NCBI GenBank assembly: GCA_035765775.1
Contig: DASTWV010000021.1
Location: forward strand, 62,001 to 126,000
Source of the DNA: Actinomycetota bacterium
Lineage (GTDB): Bacteria > Actinomycetota > CADDZG01 > JAHWKV01 > JAOPZY01
Length of the DNA: 64,000 nucleotides
Direction of reading: 5' to 3'
The notes under the pieces were generated by a model that saw only the letters and a list, made by a program, of their open reading frames with translations, was not told where the DNA came from and ran no database searches. Positions 7,487-14,858 of the stretch are shown in pieces (the stretch's first letter is position 1; each line of letters starts with the position of its first letter). The position numbers and the translations under genes were made by a program.

Positions 7487-8029
7487 ATGGACAGTTTGCG
7501 CGGTTCGCTGCTCATCGCCGCCGGCCAGCTGCTGGACCCCAACTTCCGGCGCTGCGTGGTCCTCATCGCCGAGCACGAGGAGCACGGTGCGCTCGGCCTG
7601 GTGCTGAACCGCCCCGCCGAGATTCCGGTCTCGGAGGTCGCCCCACCGCTCGGGCCGTTCGTGCCGGACGAGGCGCCCATATTCCTGGGCGGCCCGGTCC
7701 AAAAGGAGGCGGTGGTGATCCTGGCCGACTACGCCGACCCGGGCGACTGCGAGCGGCCGATCTTCGACCAGGTCGGCTTCGCCTCCCCGGACGACGCCGA
7801 CGACCCGCTGTCTGGCATCCGGCGCGCCCGGGTGTTCGCCGGGTATGCCGGCTGGGGGCCGGGGCAGCTGGAGAGCGAGCTGGCGGAGGACGCCTGGATC
7901 ATCGAGCCGGCACAGCCCGACGACGTCTTCACCGAGGAACCGGCCCGCCTGTGGGCGACCGTGCTGCGGCGCAAGGGCGGCGACTACAAGATGCTCTCGC
8001 TCATGCCCTCCGACCTCTCGACGAACTGA
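7487..8029 (+). CDS. YqgE/AlgH family protein
   Basis: The 180-residue protein has the family hallmarks: an N-terminal G-x-L-L-I-A-A-x-x-L-x-D-P-N-F, then H-G-A-L-G-L-V-L-N-R-P near residue 40, G-G-P-V near 70, and G-Y-A-G-W-G-P-G-Q-L-E-x-E around 122-134. YqgE/AlgH (DUF179) proteins are about 185 residues long and widely conserved; their biochemical function remains unresolved. The ATG at 7487 is the natural start, because the frame upstream contains no other good start and matches no family sequence. It stands alone, converging with the wax ester synthase gene. Confidence 0.93.
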   Translation: MDSLRGSLLIAAGQLLDPNFRRCVVLIAEHEEHGALGLVLNRPAEIPVSEVAPPLGPFVPDEAPIFLGGPVQKEAVVILADYADPGDCERPIFDQVGFASPDDADDPLSGIRRARVFAGYAGWGPGQLESELAEDAWIIEPAQPDDVFTEEPARLWATVLRRKGGDYKMLSLMPSDLSTN

Positions 8030-8079
8030 GGTCGCGCGGTTTTCTTTGTCGCTCCGGCTGTGCCCTCTGGGCAGCCCGG

Positions 8080-9480
8080 TTATGCGGCCCGGGCCTCGGC
8101 CGCCTTCACCAGGTCCCGCAGCGCCCCGTGCAGGCCCGCCGCCAGGGTCTCCGGGTCGTCCACCGAGCCCGCCACCGACAGGATCGAGAACGCCAGGTGC
8201 TCGCCCTCGTCGATGAGGACGAACACCACGCCCAGGCGGTTGCTGGGCGGCCCGGTGACGTAGAACTCGTCCACCACGGCCGGGCCGAGGCACCAGGCCT
8301 GCGTGGGGCCCCGCAGGTTGGAGACGGTTACGTTGCAGCCCACCTTCTCGGGCCGCCGGGCGAGCTTGATCTGCTGCTGGCGCACGGCCGTGATGGACAT
8401 CCACGCCGGGAAGTACTCCAGCCACTCCTGCAGCAGGCTCCGGCCGAAGAGGGCCAACTGGGTCTTGGCTTCGGCGGTCACCGACGCCACACACTCCAGG
8501 CGCTGCCACGGGTCGGCGATCTCGGTGCCCGTGGTCGTCGCCAGGATCGCCCACTGGTTGCCCGAGGTGCGCGGTCCGGCGCCCGGGAGGTCGATGCCCA
8601 CGGGGACGCCGGCGACCAGCGGGCGCGAGGGGAGGTCGCCTTTCGCCTCCAGGTACGACCGGAGCGCGCCGCCGCACAGGGCGATGGCCACGTCGTTCAC
8701 CGTCACCCCGGCGGTTTCCTTCACCAGGCGGATGTCGGGGAGCGGGAGCGTGGTCCGGGCCAGGTGCCGGCCGGGGCCCGAGCCGGCGTTCACCGAGCTC
8801 ACCGGGGAGTCGGCCACCGGCGCCGGCACCGGGACCATCGATGCCCGCTTCCGGGCGTTCACCGCCCGGGCCCCCCGCACCGACCGGGCCAGCAGGCCGG
8901 GCAGGCGGATGAGCCCCATCAGGTTGTGGGCGAACGCCCCGGCGACCAGCCGCACGGCTCCAGGCTCCCGGTCGGCCGGCTCGAGTGCCCCTCCGGGCGC
9001 CGGCTCTCCCGAGCACACCAGGCCGAACGCCGCCAGCAGGGCGGCGCCGTCCATCAGGCAGTGGTGCATCTGGACCGCCAGCGCCTGGCGGCCGTCCTCC
9101 AGGCCCTCGATCAGGGTCACCTGCCAGAGCGGCTTGCTCCGGTCGAGGCAGGTCTCGGCCAGGCTGGCCACGCACGCGTCGAGCTCCTCGGGGTCGCCGG
9201 GCGGCAGCAGGGTGATGGTGACCAGGTGCCGGTCGATGTCGAACTCCGGGTCGACGTACACCACCGGGTGGTGGAGGCCGAGCGGTACGTTCTTCAGCCG
9301 CCAACGCAGGCAGGGCACCGCCGGCAGGGCGGCGAGCAGGTGGCGGCGGATGTCGTCGAGCGTGACCGGCGGGGAATCGGCGGCTTCCGGCTGCAGGAGC
9401 AGCAGGCTCACCGAGTGCATCGGTTGGCTCGGCAGCTCCAGGTACAGGAATCCGGCGTCGGCGCCGCTCAGGCGGTGCAT
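8080..9480 (-). CDS. wax ester synthase/diacylglycerol acyltransferase (WS/DGAT)
   Basis: The 466-residue protein matches the actinobacterial WS/DGAT family in length and in motifs. It opens with L-S-G-A-D-A-G-F-L-Y. The catalytic H139-H140-x3-D144-G145 is present, followed later by P-L-V-A-G-V-P-V-G and the N-L-R-G-P motif. These enzymes esterify acyl-CoA with a long-chain alcohol or diacylglycerol at the membrane. It is the last gene of the eight-gene polyketide operon, starting 8 nt after the galactokinase-like gene, with an AGGAGGT ribosome-binding site. In this setting it may add a fatty acyl group to a hydroxyl of the polyketide or glycolipid product rather than make storage lipid; that is inference. 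Confidence 0.93.
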   Translation of the reverse strand: MHRLSGADAGFLYLELPSQPMHSVSLLLLQPEAADSPPVTLDDIRRHLLAALPAVPCLRWRLKNVPLGLHHPVVYVDPEFDIDRHLVTITLLPPGDPEELDACVASLAETCLDRSKPLWQVTLIEGLEDGRQALAVQMHHCLMDGAALLAAFGLVCSGEPAPGGALEPADREPGAVRLVAGAFAHNLMGLIRLPGLLARSVRGARAVNARKRASMVPVPAPVADSPVSSVNAGSGPGRHLARTTLPLPDIRLVKETAGVTVNDVAIALCGGALRSYLEAKGDLPSRPLVAGVPVGIDLPGAGPRTSGNQWAILATTTGTEIADPWQRLECVASVTAEAKTQLALFGRSLLQEWLEYFPAWMSITAVRQQQIKLARRPEKVGCNVTVSNLRGPTQAWCLGPAVVDEFYVTGPPSNRLGVVFVLIDEGEHLAFSILSVAGSVDDPETLAAGLHGALRDLVKAAEARAA

Positions 9481-9488
9481 GGGGCGGT

Positions 9489-10616
9489 CTAGACCTCCTG
9501 GAGGGGCAGCCCAGCGGTGGTGAGGAAGCGGGGGGCGGCGGCCCGGTGCTCGGCGAACCAGTGCGTCACGGCTGCCCGGACGGTGGGCACGAGCGGGGTG
9601 GGCACGACAGCCAGGGCGGTGCGTGAGGAGGTGGTCCGGGCCCCGTAGGCGCCCGCCCCGACGGCGATCGGCACGATGTCGTCGGCTGCTACCGGCTCCC
9701 GATCCGCCCGCGACGCCCGGTGGGCAGCCGAGAGGAGCGCGCCCAGCCGGGGACCCACCGATACGCCGGGCGGGCCGCTCAACAGGGCGAAACCCTCCGG
9801 GGCCAGGGAGCTCTCGTCGGTGCCCGGTTCCCAGGTTGCGGGCGGCGGGGTACCGGGTCCCGACCGCAGCGAGATGACGACCAGGCGCAGCCGGGAAGCA
9901 CGGGGATCGAACGGAACCTCCTGCAGGCCTTCCGCCGGCGAAACCGACCCCAGACCGGACCCTAGCCCGGACCCCAGCCCGGACCCCACCAGCGCCACCG
10001 TGCCCGGGGTGCCGAGCAGGCTGGCGGGGCACAGGGCCACGTCCGGGCCCACCCCGCCGCCGTCGGGGTCGACGGAGGCAAGAGAGGCGAGGGCGGCGAG
10101 GACGTCGGCGGGCGGGAGTGCCGCCCCCGACACCCCGACCAGGGCCTGGGCCACCGCGCACGCCAGCGCCGGGCGCACCGCGGGGCCCACGCCGTCGGGC
10201 AGGTTGCCGTAGGTCAGCAGGTCCGCCCCGGCGCAGCACCCGGCCCGGCGCAATGCCCGGGATACCTGCAGCACCAGGCGGGCGGTCCCGGGCAACTCGC
10301 GCTGCTCCAGGTCGGGCTCGTCGAGGGAGAAGTGCACGGGCTCCTCGGGGGACTCCAGCAGGAACATCCGGATGGCCCCGTCCTCCCGCACCCGGCCGGC
10401 GACCATGGCCCGCCACCGGGTGGGCAGCGCCAGGCTCGGCCCCCGCACCCCGCCGCCCAGGATGGTCAGCGGGGCGGGCGCATTCCAGATGGCTGCTGGG
10501 TCGGCCCCGAAGGCCCGGTTGAAGAACAGGCCCACCAGCCGCTCGTGCAGGTCGAGCTGGTCGTCGTGGGCGGCACCCAGGGCGCCCCCGGTCTCGGGCG
10601 CGGTCGCGATGGTCAC
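9489..10616 (-). CDS. degenerate galactokinase-like GHMP-fold protein
   Basis: The 375-residue protein follows the plan of galactokinase, but its key motifs are eroded. The N-terminal W-N-A-P-A-P-L-T-I-L-G-G-G aligns with the galactokinase signature (W-x-A-P-G-R-V-N-L-I-G-E-H). L-P-D-G-V-G-P-A-V-R-P-A-L sits where the ATP-binding G-x-G-L-S-S-S-A-A-L loop belongs. G-V-G-P-D-V-A-L-C-P-A-S-L-L-G occupies the place of the catalytic G-x-x-D-Q segment. The GEH triad, loop serines and aspartate-glutamine pair are missing, so kinase activity is doubtful. It starts at a GTG overlapping the methyltransferase stop. A G-S-G-L tandem (12-bp DNA repeats near 9955-9985) shows replication slippage. A sugar-binding or structural role in the operon is possible. 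Confidence 0.65.
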   Translation of the reverse strand: MTIATAPETGGALGAAHDDQLDLHERLVGLFFNRAFGADPAAIWNAPAPLTILGGGVRGPSLALPTRWRAMVAGRVREDGAIRMFLLESPEEPVHFSLDEPDLEQRELPGTARLVLQVSRALRRAGCCAGADLLTYGNLPDGVGPAVRPALACAVAQALVGVSGAALPPADVLAALASLASVDPDGGGVGPDVALCPASLLGTPGTVALVGSGLGSGLGSGLGSVSPAEGLQEVPFDPRASRLRLVVISLRSGPGTPPPATWEPGTDESSLAPEGFALLSGPPGVSVGPRLGALLSAAHRASRADREPVAADDIVPIAVGAGAYGARTTSSRTALAVVPTPLVPTVRAAVTHWFAEHRAAAPRFLTTAGLPLQEV

Positions 10617-12484
10617 GCCGGCACCCCGGCCCGCTCCAACGGCTTGCGGGCAATCACCCGGTAGGCGTTCGAGTGCCGGGTGTGGCGGATGCCCAGGAGG
10701 CAGTCGGCGGTGACCGCGACGGCCATCAGGGGCACGGCCACCGCCAGAGCCACCGCCCGCACGAGCTGGCGGCCAGCCCCCGGCGCCCGGCGCGCCCAGG
10801 GGGTGTCGGGGTCCCGGGTCAGTGGGTGCAGGAGGAGGTAGGCCGCCGAGGTGACGTCAAACTTGACCCGGCCCACGTCGCGCTGCTCGCCCACCACCTC
10901 CAGCCCCCCTTCGGTGAGCGCCCGCTTGAGGTTCTCGACCGGGATCAGGTGCTGATGCTGGGGCTGCAGCCATGGCAGCCAGTAGCGCTTGAACAGGCCA
11001 CCGGCGGGCCATTCCGGGTCCGGCACCTCGATCAGCAGGTGGCCCCCGGGGCGCAGCACGGCGCTGGCGGCCTCCAGCTCGGCGAACGGCTCCCGGGTGT
11101 GCTCCAGGTAGTGCGACATGCTCACGACGTCGTACCGGCCGGCCAGCTCGCCGGCAAGATCCGGGAACATCCCACGGAACCCATGGTCCACCCAGCCCCG
11201 GCGGGCGGCCTCGTCGATGCCGTCGGTCATGTCCAGCCCGTCGAAGGCCACGTGCGGCCAGGCGTCCCGGGCGACGGTGCAGAAGTGCCCGTGCCCGGTC
11301 CCGACGTCGAGCCAGTTGCTGGGGGCGGGGATGTAGGCCCGCAGGGTCTCGGCCCGTTCCCGGTAGGTCCGGGTCTGGGCGCCGAAGGCTCCCTCGAGCT
11401 GGTTGGCGCCCGCGCCGTCGTAGAAGTCCCGGTAGTAGAAGTCGAGCCCGTCGATGGTGAGCCGGGGGTTCTGGAAGACATGCCCGCACGCCCGGCACTT
11501 GTCGAGGACGAAGCGCCCTGGTTTGCCCTGGTGCAGGTCCGGGGTCGAGACCTCCTGGGCGAGGTCGGCCGAGCCGCACCACGGGCAGTCCGCCCGCCGG
11601 GGCTCGAAGTAGTGGTCCACCCCGGATGCGATGTCGGCGGCGTAGGCGGGCCGGGCCTGCTCGATGCGGGCCCGCTTCTGTGCCCGCTCGGCCTCGGCCA
11701 CCGTCCCGAGCGGGCCGAAGGCGGCCCGCAGCCACTGGGCGGGGTCCCACACCAGGCGGCCGAGCGCCGCGGTGTGGAGGTCCCGGGGGCGCAGGCCGCT
11801 GCCGGCGAAGATCAGGTAGGGCTGGACGCTGAACAGGACGAGGGCGGCGATCCCCCACCCGGGGTTCGCCACCACGCCGACCGCCAGCGCGATGTAGGCG
11901 AGGAGGGGGGCGGCCAGGGCCGCGGGCACCGGGATCGCCGAGGCGTGCAGCCGGGCCCGCCGCCCGCCCGGGTCGCCCGCGCGCAGGCCCGGGACGGTCA
12001 CCAGAGCGGTAGACGCCGGGGCGCACTTCTTGAGTTCGACGACGTCGGCCAGGAGCGCCTCGGGGGCTGCTGCGTCGGCCCGTTTGACCGCCGCCCGGCG
12101 CAGCACCTCCGGGCTGACCAGCACCGCCTGGCCGGCGCTCCGGCCCGGGGCCAGGCGCTCCGTGCTGTAGGTCGCCGGGTCCACGTTGCGCAGCAGGCTG
12201 AGCGCGGCGTCCGCCGGCAGATCGCGGGGGATGAGGTCGACCACATCGAGGTGCTCCCGGGCGGCGTAGGCGGCGACCACCCGCCGGAGGCCGGGGTCCA
12301 CAGCCACTCCCTGGGCGACCAGGAACTCGGGCTGTTCCCCGGCGTCGCCTTCCGGTGCCGCCTGCAGGGGGGGCAGCCCCCGGGCGCGCCCGCGGAGCCG
12401 CAGGCCGTTCAGGAGGATCCCGAGCACCATCAGGGGGGCAATCCACGCCCAGGGGTCGGCGATCGGGAAGCCGAGGGCGCTCAT
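10613..12484 (-). CDS. membrane protein with zinc ribbon and SAM methyltransferase domain
   Basis: The 623-residue protein has a membrane helix at about 10-26, a further hydrophobic pair at about 180-225, a four-cysteine zinc ribbon (C-P-W-C-G near 299 and C-R-A-C-G near 330), a class I methyltransferase domain (W-L-D-V-G-T-G-H-G-H near 391, motif post-I with E-H-T near 466) and a last hydrophobic segment near 575-600. The central part resembles the zinc-finger Methyltransf_23 proteins of glycan and natural-product clusters. Membrane anchoring at both ends suggests a lipid-embedded substrate. ATG at 12484 overlaps the glycosyltransferase stop (ATGA), and its own stop overlaps the next GTG, so it lies inside the operon. 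Confidence 0.8.
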   Translation of the reverse strand: MSALGFPIADPWAWIAPLMVLGILLNGLRLRGRARGLPPLQAAPEGDAGEQPEFLVAQGVAVDPGLRRVVAAYAAREHLDVVDLIPRDLPADAALSLLRNVDPATYSTERLAPGRSAGQAVLVSPEVLRRAAVKRADAAAPEALLADVVELKKCAPASTALVTVPGLRAGDPGGRRARLHASAIPVPAALAAPLLAYIALAVGVVANPGWGIAALVLFSVQPYLIFAGSGLRPRDLHTAALGRLVWDPAQWLRAAFGPLGTVAEAERAQKRARIEQARPAYAADIASGVDHYFEPRRADCPWCGSADLAQEVSTPDLHQGKPGRFVLDKCRACGHVFQNPRLTIDGLDFYYRDFYDGAGANQLEGAFGAQTRTYRERAETLRAYIPAPSNWLDVGTGHGHFCTVARDAWPHVAFDGLDMTDGIDEAARRGWVDHGFRGMFPDLAGELAGRYDVVSMSHYLEHTREPFAELEAASAVLRPGGHLLIEVPDPEWPAGGLFKRYWLPWLQPQHQHLIPVENLKRALTEGGLEVVGEQRDVGRVKFDVTSAAYLLLHPLTRDPDTPWARRAPGAGRQLVRAVALAVAVPLMAVAVTADCLLGIRHTRHSNAYRVIARKPLERAGVPA

Positions 12485-13653
12485 GCCAGCTTCTCCAGCC
12501 GGTCGGCGGCCGCCCGGGCGCCGCCGGCCAGGGCGAAGGATGCCGCCAGCCGGGCGGCGGCCTCCCGGAAGGAGCTGTCATCGAGCACGGCATCGACCGC
12601 GGTCCCCAGCTGCTCGGCTCGGGCCCGGCGGAAGCTCACCCGGAGCCCGGCGCCGTTGGCCACCACGCGGTCGGCGATCAAGGGCTGGTCGTCGCGGATC
12701 GGGGCCACCACCACGGGCCGCCCGGCGGCGAGTGCCTCGGCCACGGTGTTGTAGCCGCCGTGGCACACGACGGCGTCGATCTCGGTGAGGAGCGCCAGCT
12801 GGGGGATCCGCCCGCACACCAGCACGTTGGCCGGCAGGCCCTCGGGCCGCGCCGACGGCGGAGCCGACAAGACGAACTGCACACCCGGCCGGGCGGCGGC
12901 GACGTGCGCCACGACCCCGAAGAAGCGCGCACCTGCATCCCCGTTCTGGGTGCCCAGGGTGACCAGCACCCGGGGGCGGCCATCGAGCCACTCCCAGGCG
13001 AAGCCCGCATCGGATGGGCGCGGGCCGATCGCCGGGCCGACAAAGGCCGGGGTGCAGGCCACCTCCACCGGCCCGGCCAGCTCCTGGGTGGCGTAGACCA
13101 GGACCAGGGCATCGGAGAAGCGCAGGTCGCTGCGCCGCGCGTCGGCGCCCGTCAGGCCGTGGCGCTCGGCGAACGCAATCACCAGGTCGCGCACCCAGTC
13201 TTCGACTTTGGGCATGCCGGCGTATGGGCGGGTCAGCTCGGAGAAGGTCGTTGCCGACGTGGCCCACGCCATCCCCCGCCGGCGGGCCACCACGGCGCCG
13301 GCGAGGGCCTGCTGGTCGGCCACCAGGACATCGGGCTGGAAGGACGACACCGCGGCCTCCACGCCGCCCACCATGGCGTCGCCCACCGGGAGCAGGACCT
13401 CCTCCCACAGCGCCTTGAGGGCGGCCCAGCCCTGCAGGCCTCGCCAGCGGGCATGCATCTGGTCCAGGTGCGCCGCCGGCATGCTCTCCCCGGCCGCGAA
13501 CAGGTCGCACCCGGCGGGCAGGAGCGCGCCCACCACCCCGGGATGGCCGACCCACGCGACGGCGTGCCCGCGCCCGGCCAGCTCCTGGCCCACGGCAATC
13601 GTCGGGTTGACGTGGCCCGCCAACGGGGGGACGGCGAAGAGGAAGCGACTCAT
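12481..13653 (-). CDS. GT1 family (MGT/UGT-like) glycosyltransferase
   Basis: The 390-residue GT-B glycosyltransferase begins F-L-F-A-V-P-P-L-A-G-H-V-N-P, the acceptor-side signature with the conserved histidine. It ends with a C-terminal donor-binding region containing V-C-H-G-G-Y-N-T-V-A-E-A-L-A-A-G-R-P, the natural-product GT1 motif. Such enzymes transfer glucose, rhamnose or other sugars to hydroxyls of macrolides, polyketides and glycolipids. It sits between the hydrolase (7-nt gap) and the methyltransferase (4-nt overlap) in the polyketide operon, which argues that the polyketide product is glycosylated. The donor sugar cannot be told from sequence. Confidence 0.9.
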   Translation of the reverse strand: MSRFLFAVPPLAGHVNPTIAVGQELAGRGHAVAWVGHPGVVGALLPAGCDLFAAGESMPAAHLDQMHARWRGLQGWAALKALWEEVLLPVGDAMVGGVEAAVSSFQPDVLVADQQALAGAVVARRRGMAWATSATTFSELTRPYAGMPKVEDWVRDLVIAFAERHGLTGADARRSDLRFSDALVLVYATQELAGPVEVACTPAFVGPAIGPRPSDAGFAWEWLDGRPRVLVTLGTQNGDAGARFFGVVAHVAAARPGVQFVLSAPPSARPEGLPANVLVCGRIPQLALLTEIDAVVCHGGYNTVAEALAAGRPVVVAPIRDDQPLIADRVVANGAGLRVSFRRARAEQLGTAVDAVLDDSSFREAAARLAASFALAGGARAAADRLEKLA

Positions 13654-13660
13654 CCCGCCC

Positions 13661-14542
13661 TCATCCTGCGCGCTCGATCTCGTCGGCCCGGGGCTCCCGG
13701 GGCCGCTCCAGCCAGGGAACCAGGAGGTCCAGAACCTGGCGGCAGGCGTCGCGCAGCACCGCGTGGCCCAGACCGCCGAACACGTTGATCTCGCAGGCGG
13801 GGGCGTGCATGGCCAGTGCCCGGACCGAGGAGGCCAAGTCGGTGTGCTCGCCGTACACGACCAGGGTCGGGCAGACGAGGTGGCTGAGCTCCTCCTCGGT
13901 GAAGGGCGGGGCCGCGGCGACGTCCTCGATGAGGGTGGTGGCGTTCAGGAAGTCGTTGGTCGCCTGGAACGTGCGCATGCGCCGGCGGGCAGCGCCCGGG
14001 AGGTCCCCGGGGACCGAGACCTGCTCGAAGCTGAGGGCGGTGGCGGTGAGGGTATCGGCGACGTCGTCCACCCAGCTCCCGCCGTCCTCCGACCCGGCGA
14101 TGTGGGGTTCGATCAGCACGAGGCTGGCCACCCGCTCGGGGTGCTGGAGCCCGGTGCGCAGCGCGATCGAGGCGCCGAAGCTGTGCCCCACCACGTGCAC
14201 CGGGCGGTCGACCCCCAGCGTGTCCAGGAGGCCGACCAGGTCGGCGACCGAGTCGTCCATCGTGTAGCCGTCGGGTGTGCGCTCCGAACGGCCGTGGCCC
14301 CGCAGGTCGTACAGGAGAACCTCGCAGCCGGCCGCGGCCACCGGGTTGGCCAAGCTGTAGTACAGGCTGGACATGTTGTCGACGAACAATCCGTGGATGA
14401 ACACGACGAAGGGCGGTTGGGGCCCGCGGTGGACGGGGCCGCACACCGCCCCCCCCGGCCCCACCGGGCCCAGCCCGGGTGCCGGCGTGCCGCCCAACCG
14501 CTGCACGTGCAGCCGGACGCCGTTGGCGACCACCTCAGCCAA
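13661..14542 (-). CDS. alpha/beta hydrolase
   Basis: The 293-residue protein is a standard alpha/beta hydrolase: oxyanion-hole region F-I-H-G-L-F near residue 48-53, D-L-R-G-H-G-R-S at 79-86, nucleophile elbow G-H-S121-F-G, probable acid D235 in G-E-H-T-D, and catalytic H260 in G-L-G-H. In the operon it follows the free ACP, overlapping its end by 8 nt. It could act as a stand-alone thioesterase that releases the chain from the ACP, which fits because neither megasynthase protein has a visible C-terminal thioesterase. The start is TTG at 14542. The release role is inference from position; an esterase tailoring role is equally possible. Confidence 0.85.
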   Translation of the reverse strand: MAEVVANGVRLHVQRLGGTPAPGLGPVGPGGAVCGPVHRGPQPPFVVFIHGLFVDNMSSLYYSLANPVAAAGCEVLLYDLRGHGRSERTPDGYTMDDSVADLVGLLDTLGVDRPVHVVGHSFGASIALRTGLQHPERVASLVLIEPHIAGSEDGGSWVDDVADTLTATALSFEQVSVPGDLPGAARRRMRTFQATNDFLNATTLIEDVAAAPPFTEEELSHLVCPTLVVYGEHTDLASSVRALAMHAPACEINVFGGLGHAVLRDACRQVLDLLVPWLERPREPRADEIERAG

Positions 14543-14858
14543 CGGACGTGCCTTGCGTGACCGGGCGGGCGAGGGAGGCCGTGATGTGGTCGGCGAGCTG
14601 GCCGACGGTGAGGGCCAGGATCTCGTCGATGGTCAGCCCGGCGAGGAAGGTGGTGAAGTCCACCCGACCGGAGTACCGGTTGGTGAGCTGCTCGGCCAGG
14701 GCAACGAACTCGATGCTCTCCAGGCCGAGGTCCCCACCGAAGCTCGTAGCGGGGGTGACCTCGACGTCGATCAGGAACTCGTCGCCGATGACCTCGACGA
14801 GGGCGTCGACGACTGCGCCGACGGCGGTGTCGGAATCCAGCGGGGACGGGGTGCTCAT
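14535..14858 (-). CDS. free-standing acyl carrier protein
   Basis: The 107-residue protein has the carrier-protein four-helix pattern with the phosphopantetheine attachment serine S48 in L-G-L-E-S-I-E. This is the ACP/PCP D-S-L motif with E in place of D. The following helix, F-V-A-L-A-E-Q-L-T, completes the signature. The ATG at 14858 has a GGAGG ribosome-binding site and overlaps the stop of the AT-DH-PPTase gene. The operon therefore has two carriers: one embedded in the megasynthase and this one, which could load the starter, hand the chain to tailoring enzymes or serve the downstream hydrolase. Activation probably comes from the PPTase domain encoded immediately upstream. Confidence 0.9.
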   Translation of the reverse strand: MSTPSPLDSDTAVGAVVDALVEVIGDEFLIDVEVTPATSFGGDLGLESIEFVALAEQLTNRYSGRVDFTTFLAGLTIDEILALTVGQLADHITASLARPVTQGTSVG

